In this document: positions 25,115 to 36,688 of the stretch, in pieces | How positions within the stretch are numbered: position 1 is the first letter of the stretch | Layout: each line of letters opens with the position of its first letter | Assembly (NCBI GenBank): GCA_003550325.1 | Contig: QKWP01001214.1 | Location: 2,631-66,630, forward strand | DNA length: 64,000 bases | Source of the DNA: Gigaspora rosea | Lineage: Eukaryota; Glomeromycota; Glomeromycetes; Diversisporales; Gigasporaceae | Direction: 5' to 3' | The notes under the pieces: model-generated | Told to the model about the DNA's origin: nothing | Databases searched by the model: none | What the model saw: the letters and a program-made list of their open reading frames with translations, nothing else | Translations under genes and position numbers: made by a program

Positions 25115-25899
25115 AAAAAAAGTTTATAATAATTATTTAACCAAATATAATATTAAATATAGTAGTTCATTTGCTATTTTTATGGATTAATATTTATTGT
25201 TTAGACTTTATAGTTCTTTTATAATTATACCTAAAAGTTTTTATGGTTTTATAAGTGAAAATAAGAGCTACTTGTATTCCTAAATTTCTTAGTAACCTAT
25301 CAAACACTATTAATTTTATTGTATTTATTATTATAGTTTCTATAATTCTTCATATAAATGTTAATCACTCTTCTCTTATTTATTCTTTAACAGTTAAATA
25401 AATTGTAAATGAAATCAAATAGTTCGTTCTAAATTTAAGGTAAATAAATCTTCTTTATGCATATATAATAAAATTGAGTAATATGCATTTGTAAGGTTGG
25501 ATATTATGTTTTTAATAATATTACTTATTGAATCCTGACTATATCTAAGATAAAATACAACTATGATAAATCAAGATTAACCAAACAAGAAATGTGTTAG
25601 AGATCAAATATTGGCCAGAAGGCTAATCAAACAACTCTTTTAATGATTCTTCGTACTGTACCAAATTTTTCAAAAACACTGACCTACAAAAACTCTATAG
25701 TTAACATATCTATATACAACAAAACTTTACCAAGCTGCTGTCAGGTACAAAGTCCATTCACTGGATGTTCTGCACCTGAATAGAGTTAAAAAAGATTTGC
25801 AGACTTTTAAGCGAGGCACCTTGACGAACTTTGGTACTATTGAGCAAAGACATAGTAGAGAAACTCTGGAACTTTGTCAAGTTCTATGGATATGAAAAT

Positions 25900-26725
25900 A
25901 GAAGTAAAGGCTTGGTTAGATATATTATTCTATACAGCATAACTCCTTCAAACTCCTTCAAGTTTGGTACTTTCCCCAAGCCCCTTTGGCCTTTTTGAAA
26001 TTTCAAAAAGTGGGCATTTCAGTTTACTACCTCCAAAAGAAAAAGATCAGCAGTGTTTATTCTTTCCAAATTGGGTTAGACTTCCCAAATTGAAATTGAC
26101 GTCACAAGTGAGGTCTGTTTTTGCGTACGTAATAAACAAAAGGATGTGTTAGAGGTCAGGAGGGATGACGTAATGAAATTTCTTTCTAGAACATCCTATT
26201 AGGCATATAGACTTTTTCATTTCTTTTCTCTTGATGTATATATAGTATATAGTATGAGCATTTCCTTGTACAATACTATATAATATTTACAGTCTTGCTC
26301 AGGCATTGATAGTGCTATCATGTATTTTTTTCTTTTTGCATTTTTCTTCTTTCTTTTCATTTTTATTTGTTTTGTCAAATTTGGTTTGTCGTTTAGGTAG
26401 TAGTTAGTATTTCACCATTTTATTTATCCTTTTATATATTTCTTCTTATTGGTCATAGTTTTTCTTGTAGTAGGTTCTTTCTACTAGAAAGGTTAGGAAA
26501 AAAAGTCTAAAAAGAAGGCAATCTTGATATAGTTAGCATGTGCCAGCCAGTGATAGGAGGGAACATATTCTCAGTGAGTTGAGAATCTGAATTGAGGCAA
26601 AATTTTGCTAGGCAGTTCGCACTTGGATAAAATTGGGTGAGCTTTCTGTTAGAGTAGAATGTATATACAAATGCAGTCGTATAATAAAGTCTACAAACAC
26701 AGAGTGCAGGATTGCAGAATTTAAA
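25900..26725 (+). repeat. Dispersed repeat copy 2, possibly a retrotransposon 3' end
   Basis: It matches 9080-9830 in order and orientation. It starts with a CCTCCAAAAG stretch and then has GTGTTAGAGGTCAGGAGGGA (26147), TATA-like TGTATATATAGTATATAG, a polypyrimidine tract, TTCTACTAGAAAGGTTAGGA, GAAGGCAATC and ATAATAAAGT. The layout resembles an LTR, but neither end nor target duplication is certain. Confidence 0.45.
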
Positions 26726-26729
26726 GAAA

Positions 26730-27325
26730 AAATGTATTAGAGATGCAGCAAGATATATGTAACAAAATATAGGATAGAATTTATTGTAAATAGTTCTTTA
26801 GCAAATTAGTGTAAGTATTACTACTTATTATAGTAGTTGTATTAATGTAATTAAAATTTCTTATCTTTGTTAAAAAATTATTTTACTCAAGCTTATTCTA
26901 TTAATTTAATTAAGAATGTTCGAAATTGATTCTTTAGGCTTATTTTTAAACTATTCGTATTTTTATTTTCATTTAGAGTAGGCAAAAAGTCATAATCGCT
27001 TAACATTACCCTGATGACGCCTTCAAAATGAATAACCAATCAACATGTGGATGACTCTCGCCAATTCTAATTTATATTAACCAATGAAATCGGCCCTTCT
27101 TGTTCATTTTTATGTGTTTATTTTATTTTATCTCCCTACTAAGAGCCCTGAAAAATAATATTAACCTAAGAATCACTTTAGCCGGCTTGAATTAAAAAAA
27201 ATTCTGACCAACTGACCTTTTTTTAAATTCTATGTAATACAAATGAAAGATCAACTTTGTATAGCCTAATAATGTGGTATCATATTTAGAGATGTGCTAT
27301 TTACATGATTGCTCAATTTTTTTCA
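26730..27325. other. No gene seen
   Basis: AT-rich sequence without recognisable coding or repeat structure. Confidence 0.5.
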
Positions 27326-27327
27326 TA

Positions 27328-27425
27328 TACAGTACGTACAGTATGTACAGTATATACAGTACATACAATACATACAGTATGTACAGTACGTACAATATAT
27401 ACAGTATATACATTACGTACAATAT
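27328..27425 (+). repeat. GTACAGTA minisatellite
   Basis: Runs of TACAGTAYRTACAGTA-type words (period 9-10) fill this stretch. The same array resumes after the insertion at 27742-27810, and a short piece lies at 28256-28290. Confidence 0.85.
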
Positions 27426-27741
27426 GGGTAGCAATCAATTAATCAACAATCACTTCACTAACATAACATTTAATTGACAATTATTCACCAACACATTCAT
27501 TTTACCTACGGTTGATTTCAGCGAAGCTCATTTTATCGACAAAATAATTCTGGTTATTGTCGTTAGGATCAGGTAGAATTAGGTAGAATTAGGGCTAAAG
27601 TTAGAGTGCTTTTTGAAAAAAAACTTGTCAGTAAAATGAACTTTGGTGAAACATACTGTCAGTTAAATGAACTTGTCAGTGAGTATTTGTTAGTAAAATG
27701 TTATGTCAGTGAAGTGATTGTTGATGAAATAATATGAACCC
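27426..27741. mobile_element. Small palindromic element with GACA/GTCAGT words
   Basis: It starts GGGTAGCAATCAATTAATCA and ends with the complement of GGGTTCATATTATTTCATCA. Both are followed inward by ACAATCACTTCACT. The inside repeats 'TTTAC.GACAA' and its complement. It interrupts the GTACAGTA minisatellite, which continues on both sides. The same family is seen at 61087-62796. Confidence 0.75.
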
Positions 27742-28309
27742 ATACAATACGTACAGTATGTACAGCACGTACAATATGTACAGTATATGCATTATATACG
27801 TATAGTACATATAGTATTTTACAGTGTAATAAGATAATAAGAATTGTTTTAAGCATGTAACTAAAAATTATTACCAAGAGGTCTGGAACTTTTAATATTT
27901 ATATAATATATAATTATATATATATTAAGAAAAAAACTCCTTAATATTACTAAGAAAAAATTCTCAACAACATATAAATATATATAACTACTAAAATACA
28001 AATAAAATATTTAAATATATAAATATATAATTTTTAATTTAATTATCTCTTTATTATTCAACCTTAGCAAATTTATTTGTGTATTCCTCTAAGCAAAGCT
28101 GAATATAGTAAATAATAAATAATCATTTAATATTACAAAATCTGGTTTTATCTGCTTTTAAGAAATATACTTTTTATATTGATCAAATTCTTAAGTTTTA
28201 TTAATTGATTAGCTTGTGAAGTTACATACCTATAAAAGGATCAACAAAAATTTCGTGTACAGTATGTACAGTACTGTACGTATAGTACTGTACCTGGCAC
28301 ATTTCTAAG

Positions 28310-28680
28310 CATATTGTATGTATTGCTGTGTTGAAATTAAGTCTCAAATTCTATCATGACTTATTGTAAATGATGTTGTTGTGAATACTACATTGAGATC
28401 TTAAGTTGGAATCATAGTCGTAAATTCTATTATGATTTATTATAAAATTTTGCTATGAAATTACTATCATGATACATAGTTTGTGTTAGAATTATAGTTG
28501 TTAATTCTATGTTGCAATGATTTATTGTAAAAAATTTTTTTTACAAACTTACTAGATATTTTGATGAACATTACACAGTTACGATTTCGCATTGAAATTA
28601 CTATCATATCTACTTTAAAAAACTTTGTTGTAAAATTTACTGCCTATTCTGGTGACAGATGGTACATCTATTAGTGATAA
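28310..28680 (+). repeat. Degenerate repeat related to 17040-17580
   Basis: 'GAAATTA..AT..CATGA.TTATTGTAAA' units recur, and the stretch ends with CTGCCTATTCTGGTGACAGA, which resembles CTACTATTCTGGCAACC at 17.27 kb. No coding signal. Confidence 0.4.
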
Positions 28681-29639
28681 AAGTACGATATATATGATTA
28701 GTATTATTAGTTATTAAACCAAAAATATTGGACAGTGCGATCTGTCAGAACAACAGTCACAGGTCGAGAGTTGGCCTTGTTATGAAAATTAAGTGCAAAA
28801 TGAAACAAATGCAAAAAAGGAAAAAAAGCAAAGTTACGTGGGTTGCTCGATAACATACCATTATATGTTTTTCATAATTATGCACCATACCAAAATAAGA
28901 GACGAAACAAAAAAACTTACTTGCTATTGCAGTATGTAGTCAGTTTGGAATCAAATGCCTTAATTCCTACTATAATTAAGCATAAAAATTTGTTAAGAAA
29001 CTTGTTAGCTATCTTGATAACATGTGGTATATTTTAAGTTTGCATTGGATTAACAGTTGTGGTTCTATTACGTTTAGTGTAAAAAAAATTTGTTGATAGA
29101 TTATGTAATAAAAAAAAAGCTAAAAACACAAACCCAAAATTTCTACATTTATTTTTTTGATTTTAGATTTGTAATATATGATATCATAGCCCACAGAATT
29201 CACTAATGATCATTGTTATTGCCGCAGTATTCAATCAACCAATTGATCAATCAATTATATGCTGCGATCATGATGTCGATTGCTAGTAAGCTTTGAGATA
29301 GCTACTCTAGCAAGTTCATAGACATTGCATATACAATTAAATTTAATAAGCAATCGCTCTTTAATATATCTAGATAATATTGAAATTTTCATCAACATCA
29401 TTCTTATCTATTCATGGTAAATACCGATACAGAATCACACATGTGTTTTATAATATATTAAGTTAGTGTAATTCCGAAAGAAAATAATAAAAAAGTTTTT
29501 TATAAAGATCATCATGTGATTTAATCGAGACAAAAACCTGTTAAAGTGATGTTTGGTTAAACAATTCTCATATTCACAATGTTTAACCATATACTCTGTT
29601 TCTGGTAAAATGTTCTAAGCTACATCTGATCAAAAATGT

Positions 29640-30390
29640 TAAAATGCACAGATTCTGATATAAATTATATAATTTTTATACAGATTGCAGTACGCTGTTA
29701 TAATCACATGATCATTTACCAATTAGCAATAACTTTTGGTGTGTATAACTATAGCTGTTAGATATTATAAAAATATGATAGTATTTGCATTAATTCTTTT
29801 GAATAATGAAAGAACCTTACAAACATGAATTGTGTATATGGTCATTACCTGTTATAAGATGCAATAAAAAGACCACATTGTTTTTACTGACTTTCTAATT
29901 TTAAGTTTTGTCATTTAGATATTTATCATTGGTAAATAATTACATTATTTCAATATATTCTATATCTATTTTGCATACATAACAGTATACATATTATATA
30001 AATCTGAAAATCAGATGATGATCAGGTAATTTTATTGGTGAACCACGATCAATGAATTTAATTAAAATATGCAAATTACATTTTGCCGTTGTAATCACAT
30101 AAATGTTAAATGACTTTTAGTGAGTATGACTATAGCTAACAAAAATTATGAAATTATAATAGTATTCGTATTAAATTTTTTGACCAAAAGTGCCTTACAA
30201 ATACAATCAGGCAACAATCAAATAATTATATTGGTGAAACACAATTCACAAATTTGATCAAAATAAATATTTTTTTGAACTTACTTTAAGAGGTGCCCTA
30301 TAACGTGTTTTATTCAAAAAATATTTCATTACCTGTTGTAAAGTATAAAATAACTATGTTGTTTATTAACCTCTTATTTGTAACTTATAT
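29640..30390 (+). repeat. Degenerate ~400-bp tandem duplication
   Basis: First unit: GTTATAATCACATGATC, GTATAACTATAGCTGTTAGA, CCTTACAAA, TCATTACCTGTTATAA. Second unit (from about 30040): GTTGTAATCACATAA, GTATGACTATAGCTAACAAA, CCTTACAAAT, TCATTACCTGTTGTAA. Same order, with many substitutions. Confidence 0.6.
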
Positions 30391-30540
30391 ATTACTTTTT
30401 AACTTAAAAATTAACTCTAGCTCAAAACATACTATAGTCATTATAGAAACTAGAGGTGAAGCTAAAAAAAGAAAGAATCGTGAGCTAATAGTTTTATTAC
30501 ATAAGAAATCTCAAGTCTGAAAATTATTAAATATAAATCT

Positions 30541-31310
30541 AAATGTTTTTCAAAAAAAGAAGAATATCAAAGCTCAACTCGCAAAGGACCATCAAGCTAA
30601 TAGTTTAGGTATTCCTTTGCATATTATGGAATTAAATAAAGACTTTGAAAAGGTTAATCAACAATTTGATAAATGGCCCAATCTATTAAAAAAGAAATAG
30701 CTAAAGATGCATTAACAGAATTTCGAAATAAGATTAATCTTAATAAATTATGTGAATTGCCATGCGCAGTCTGCTCAGGCATTTATAATTACAAAAGTAC
30801 AAAATAATTTCTATACAAGAAATTAATTTTTATTTACTTAAAGTACCATCAGACCTTACTGATAACATCATTTGAAATTGATTTCAACTATAATCATCCT
30901 TACATTACTGCTAGTGGATTGAATATTCTTCTTGACTGTTCTGGATTTATATATACTCCTGACCATCTTGATAATTCTAATAATCATTATGACCTATTCT
31001 ATTTGCAAATTTGTAATTCTTGTCGTAATTATTTCAAAAAGCAGAAGACTCCACCACTATTATTAGCCAACATGTAGATTGGATCTACTTCTGCATACTA
31101 ACAATTCCAGAGCACCTTTCGTTTTACCTGGATATCTTTATATAAATCTTATACAAATAACAAAAAGAAAATATACTTACTACAAGCTTAAAGGGCATGT
31201 TATAACATTATCTCAAAATCCAAGTTCTTTAGTTGATGTTTTACCTTTATTAATATTTAAGCTTTGTGAATATATAAAAGTAGTATTTATTGAAAAATGA
31301 ACCCCTCCTC
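30541..31310 (+). pseudogene. Helitron N-terminal (DUF6570-like) segment
   Basis: Pieces in shifting frames read AQLAKDHQANSLGIPLHIME, KEIAKDALTEFRNKINL, LPCAVCSGIYNY and then, downstream, CNSCRNYFKKQKTPPLLLAN. The paired C-x2-C motifs about 90 residues apart and 'K.KTPPL.LAN' are typical of the DUF6570 region that precedes Helitron replicases in fungi. The following segment LPGYLYINLIQITKRKYTYY..LKGHVITL continues the family. A TAG replaces the Trp expected after LLLANM. Confidence 0.7.
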
Positions 31311-31419
31311 AACATCATCTCAAAAAAATACTTCAAGTTTGAAAAAGCAAGGTAGCAACTGCGCTTTAGTGGCTTTTTACCCATAATAAATTATTTAAAA
31401 ATAAGTTTAAATTTGATAA

Positions 31420-31820
31420 AAATAATTTAATTGATAATCTGAATAAGATCTGCAAAATTACTATATTGGGACAATAGTAAATTTTGGGGATAGTACAATA
31501 TAAACTTTTATTATATGCTGAAATCTTACAACTACTACTATGGTAAGTGGTTTTATTAAGCTAACAGCTCAAGTTAATTAATTGAAAGTTGTAGAGCTCA
31601 CTAAGACGCATCTAATGGTAGTTAGATCATTCAAATTGGCCTAGTTTACGCTGAGATATCACTAAAAAATGATCAGATTACTATATAAATTCCATGTAAA
31701 CAAGGTAATTGAAAGATTTCAGCATATAATAAAAACATAGTAAATCTAGTGTAAATCCCCCAAATTCAAATATAAAAATTCTGCAGATCTTATTCAGATC
31801 AGCAATTAAATATTCTACTT
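31420..31820 (+). repeat. MITE in the Helitron gene
   Basis: The left end ATAATCTGAATAAGATCTGC and the right end, complement of ATCTGAATAAGATCTGCAGA, are inverted repeats. Inside are ACTATATTGGGACAATAGTA, GGGGATAGTACAATATAAAC and one arm with TTGTAGAGCTCACTAAGACG and the AAATTGGCCTAG core. The same ends occur at 58090 and 63377, so this copy shows what the split copy there looked like before insertion. Confidence 0.75.
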
Positions 31821-32289
31821 GAAGGGGAAACTCCTGAAGCTTTAGCTTTAACAACTACAATTGTAGACATTAATTCACTAAAAACAGAACACTATACTGG
31901 CTATACAAATGATTCTTTATTGGATCATCAAGATTCTGATAGTGAAAGTGATAATGATAAAGATGAAAACCTTATTATTAGCAAGAATGAACCAAAAAAA
32001 TTTATTAATAGTAATTTAAGTAGTAGTACTGATGAACTTAAATCTTCTAGAATAATAAATGTTAATAATATACCAATTACTCAGAAAGAGCTTACTTTGC
32101 TCTCTTTTAAAAGCTCATTAATAATCCAAATTTCCATATTCAAGAATCAACTTCAAATGAAAATATATTTAAAACAGAGAATAAACCAATCCAATCACAT
32201 GTATTACATGTTCTACATAATAATAAGCCTTTAAATAAATATAAAAAGCCTTTAAATGAATATAAAAATTTAACTCTTTTTCCTGCAGA

Positions 32290-33600
32290 ATTTCTAGTTC
32301 TCTTTCCATATAGTGTTGGTGGTCATAAAGGTCAATTATCTCATATTTCATTAAAAAAATATGCTAATTATTTTATGCAACACCATGATCCAAAGTTCAG
32401 ATAGCACAAATCATTTCCTTTCATTATTTTTAATATTTTACAACAATGAGAAGTATCAACAGAAGCCTTCAATCTAACAAGAAATAATTGCTTTACTTGA
32501 TTAGCAACTTTAATCTGAAGATATTGAATTTGCTATTAAACAAATTTAGGATAAACAATCAATTAGCAATCCTGCTATAGTAGAATTGCTTAAAAATATC
32601 AATTCTGCTAGTTTCAAACTAATGGCATCTTATTAATCACATTTATATATGCACAATAGATACATGCTATTATTATGCGAGATGGTACACCTTTATTATT
32701 TATAACAATAAATCCTGCTGATCTTTATAGTCCCATTGCTATGATGTTTGCTGGAAGTAAAATTGATCTTCTAAATCTTACTCCTGAAAATTTTCTAAAA
32801 GCTTCAGAATGAGCACAACTTGCATATCTTGACTCTATAGCTGTTGCTAAATATTTTGATATTACAATTCAGACAATTAGAAATACCTTAATTTGGTATA
32901 AAAAAAAAGATGATGGTATATTTGGATTAATAAAAAATTATTATGGTATAGTTGAATATCAAGATCATAGTACATCTTATTATCATATACTTATTTGGCT
33001 TTATGGAGCTCATGACCTATTATCATTATAACAAAAACTTAAAAATAATAATAAATTCTGCCAATGCGTTATGCAATATATTAATGATATTGTTCAGAAG
33101 ATATTGGTTATCATTTAAAAAATGAGCTTATTAATGATGATACAATTTAAGCTGAATATAAAGCTCTTAAAACTACGCTTAAAAAGTGAATACATCTATT
33201 TTTTCTATCTATATTTGATCCTAAATCATCTAACTTTGATAAAGAACTTTGTAAGGATTTGCTTGCAATTTGTAAATGTACTCTTTTTTATCATTGTACG
33301 CACACTTGCAAAAATTATAACCGTGGATTACATAAGCATTGTCGCTTAGACTTTTCTAGAGAACTTGTAGATCCTGGCATTATCTTTCCTGAACAAAACT
33401 GTTCAACGTACAAGTGCCTTTATTAACAATTATGACCCTTATATAACAGCTGTATGTAGAGAAAACAATAATATTAAATTTATATCTGCTAGAAAACTTG
33501 TTCTAGCTTACATTTATTATATTACTAATTACATAACTAAATCAGATATTAGTACACATAGCTCTTTCTTAATCTGTGCATCTATCTTGGAAATTTTTTA
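32290..33600 (+). pseudogene. Helitron HUH replicase domain with one active-site His lost
   Basis: VLFPYSVGGHKGQLSHISLK starts the Helitron_like_N domain, followed by MRDGTPLLFITINPADLYSP and LTPENFLKASE, AQLAYLDSIAVAKYFDITIQ. The metal-binding HUH motif should read PH-x-H; here codons 32975-32986 give S-Y-Y-H, so the first His is Tyr. The Tyr-box is kept: YYITNYITKSD at about 33515-33548 still has both Tyr and Lys. 33290-33370 reads CTLFYHCTHTCKNYNRGLHK, a Cys/His cluster typical of the family. In-frame stops occur throughout. Confidence 0.8.
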
Positions 33601-34725
33601 ACCCAATCACATAATGAAACTTTATATAATTTTGAGGATAAATCTCGCAAACTTATTACTAAGTTTCTTAACAAAACAGTTGGTCAAATGGAACTTACAG
33701 GTCCTCAAGTTTCTGCTTACTTATTGAGTATTTGTAATTATTATACTCTAAACAAATTTGCATCAATTCGTCTTTAAACATTTGAGTTTTATTTTTTGAA
33801 AGAGTGGAACAATCTTTATTAATCTCCAGATAATAACATTAATATCAATATTGAATTGGATGAAGAAACACCTGAATCATTTATAATATCTTCTTATAAT
33901 GATAAATTAACTGCTATAAATTTTGTATTGATTATCAGCTTCGAGGTAAATTATTGTGTAATATGTGCCTTTATGCTTATGCATCTGTTCTTAGAAAAAC
34001 TCCAATTAATTCTTATGAACTTCAGCACTATCGAGTCAATACTCAAGAAAAAGCAGATCACGTGTTGATCACGTTTTTTTTTATAGAAGTAAATACAATT
34101 CTGATAATAATCACAATCTTATAAATACTTAACATCCTCAATATGATACACATATTCAATTATATAGTCAAAGAGGTTCTAGTGGCAAAGAATTATCTAA
34201 AAATAAAAATATAGAAAATTCTGAATGAATGGTTTATGTATTCCTATACTATTTAAACCCTGAGAAACTGTTCAAGACCTTTGTGAAAATTATGACTCCT
34301 GGTCTAAAGCATGTCAAGCTTTTTCAAATAGCTCTTTTTTATCTTGATGCTTAAAATCTATAATCTATAATATAGAATTACTTATAGATGTGCTGAAGAA
34401 ACAGCACTTGATCACAAACTACATAAAAATGTATTGCAAGATTCAATTCTTGCAAAAAATTACCGTATAGATTGTTCTATCCCTGGGTATAATACTTATG
34501 AAAACCAAGACTTTTATGATGATAATGATATTTTATTAATAGATGATAATTCTAATAACAGTATACTAAAGTTCTATCCTAAAGTAATTATCAGATCTGG
34601 ACTAAAAAATACTAAAATAGTTGATTTTGCTATGAATTTCTTACAAATTCGAGGCAGATTTTCTTTAAAAAATTTATCAATACCAAACAATATTAATTTT
34701 ATTAATTACTTAAAACAGAAACTAT

Positions 34726-35164
34726 GACCTTGGGTCCAATAGTATAACGGTTATACTCCAAGGTTACAAATCGCAAGGTTGATAGTTCAAATCCAAGTGG
34801 CAGCGATTTTAAGAAAGCCAGCCGGGCTAGACCAAATTAGGATCCTAGAATGGGCAGCGATCCACAATCAAGGTTACGACGACGAGGGCTGTACCAGAAC
34901 CATAATTTGGAATAACCAAAGTTATGAGAAGTAATATAAGGCCTAAGTCTGGATATTACAAGATACTATTTGAACTCGTGGCACAAGCAGTCTGAAAACT
35001 GGCTGCGAAGATTTCTGGCCACTGTAGCGGTCAGTGAAAACAGGTCGCTTCTGGCCATTGTGAAAGCAAAAAGCCAGGGTAGTCAGATTGTAATGGTAGA
35101 AAATAAGTAACAACTACGGTCATTATAAATCACTAAAAATAACACCAGCAAGACTGTTAAAAAA
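34726..35164 (+). mobile_element. tRNA-derived SINE
   Basis: The head reads GGGTCCAATAGTATAACGGT, with an A box (TAGTATAACGG), and GGTTGATAGTTCAAATCC, a good B box, spaced as in a tRNA (Gln/Glu-like layout). A ~350-bp body follows, and the element ends in an A-run. A 14-bp target duplication AAAACAGAAACTAT flanks it (34712-34725 and 35165-35178). It interrupts the Helitron frame, which resumes after it. No coding capacity; it would depend on a LINE for movement. Confidence 0.85.
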
Positions 35165-35469
35165 AAAACAGAAACTATATGCTTAAGCAATATATATGAT
35201 AATGATTTATTAAAAATTTGGCAAAGTCCAATCTTCTCTCACAAAACAACATAGCAAAATAATAATAACTCTATTAGCAAAATGCATGATATATCAATGA
35301 ACACTTATACAAATATTTTGTATAACAATTCCAAAAACACTTCATCAAATATTACTATACAGAAAATATAGATCCTTTAAAGCTCTTTTTATCTGACTTA
35401 AATAATGAGCAAAAAAAGACTTATTTTTTATTCTGAGAACATAGTAAAAGAAATAAACAATTATTTAAT

Positions 35470-36325
35470 TGATAATCCACCTGTCAATTGAAGAATAGCG
35501 AAATGTGGTGTGCTTCTATCTAAAATTTTTTCTTACTAAGTTAATGATACATGTCCACTAATGGAAAGTTGTAGAGCTCGTCGAGACGCATCTAATGGTG
35601 GTTAGATAATCCAAATCGGCCTAGTGGATGCCGAGTTATCATCAAAAAACGATTGGACAACTAATATAAAAATCTGTACCGAAAATTACATATGAAAATC
35701 ACTATAGGCGAAATGTGGCGTGCTACCATCTAAAACTTTTTTCTACTAAGTTAATGATAAATGTCCACTAATTAAAAGTTGTAGAGCTCATCAAGACGCA
35801 TCTAACAGTGGTTAGATCATCTGAATCGGCCTAGTGGATGGCGAGATATCGTCAAAAAACGATTGGCTGACTATATAAAATCTCTATATAAACAAACATT
35901 GTTTACATAGAGATTTTATGTAGTTGGCCAATCGTTTTTTGAAAATATCTTGCCATCCACTGGGCCGATTCGGATGATCTAACCAACGTTAGATGCATCT
36001 CGACGAGCTTTACAACTTTCAATTAGTGGGCATGTATCATTAACTTAGTAAGAAAAAAGTTTTAGATGGAAGCATGCCATATTTAGCCTATAGTGATTTT
36101 CATATGTAATTTCCATCACAAATTTTTATAGTCAGCCAATCGTTTTTTGATGATAACTCGCCATCCACTGGACTGATTTGGATGATCTAACTACTGTTAG
36201 ATGTGCCTCGACGAGCTTTACAACTTCCAATTAGTGGACATTTATCATTAACTTAGTAAGAAAAAATTTTAGATAGAACACGGCACATTTCGCCATTCTC
36301 CAGTTGATAGATGGATTATCAATTA
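35470..36325 (+). repeat. Family B double palindrome (~850 bp) in the Helitron helicase
   Basis: Four arms in mirror order: outer left (35490-35700), inner left (35701-35885), inner right (35905-36095) and outer right (36096-36295). Each begins or ends with GCGAAATGTGG or its complement. The centre is TAAACAAACATTGTTTACAT. Outer ends AATTGATAATCCACC and the complement of AATTGATAATCCATC also mirror, so the inverted repeats may reach 35470 and 36325. A single strand could fold into one stem of about 400 bp. It sits just before the helicase Walker A region. Confidence 0.8.
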
Positions 36326-36688
36326 ATAGTAAACCTACTCAGTTGTTGCTTTATCTTACTGGTACTGGTAGAACTGGAAAGTCTAAAGTTATCCATGCAA
36401 TTTGTTCATATTTTGAATATATTTTGCAAAGTGATACTTTTATAGTTTTAGCTCCTACTGGAAATGCAACAATAAATATATGTGGAAATACTATTTATTC
36501 TGCATATTGATTTGGTTTTAATAAAAACAAAAATGTTTATTTTAATTTATTAGAAGAATATCTATATTAGTATTAAGAATATTGGTCTAAAATAGAGTAT
36601 CAATAATAGATGAAACCTCAATGATTGAACAAAATCTCCTTGCCCATTTTCATGCTTTTACAATAAAAATAAAAACAAATAATACCAT
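36300..36688 (+). pseudogene. Helitron helicase motifs I and II
   Basis: TQLLLYLTGTGRTGKSKVIH contains the Walker A GTGRTGKS, as in Pif1-like helicases. A later frame gives VSIIDETSMIEQNLLAHFHA, whose DE is Walker B. Stops (TGA, TAG) interrupt between them. The next insertion begins at 36688. Confidence 0.8.

Noticed and set aside
27274..27477. Tyr/Ser-rich open frame
   Set aside because: It is a translation of the GTACAGTA minisatellite (YSTYSMYS repeats), not a gene.
34731..34805. A functional tRNA gene
   Set aside because: A and B boxes are present, but the acceptor stem does not pair properly and the sequence runs on into a poly-A-tailed body with a target duplication, so it is a SINE.
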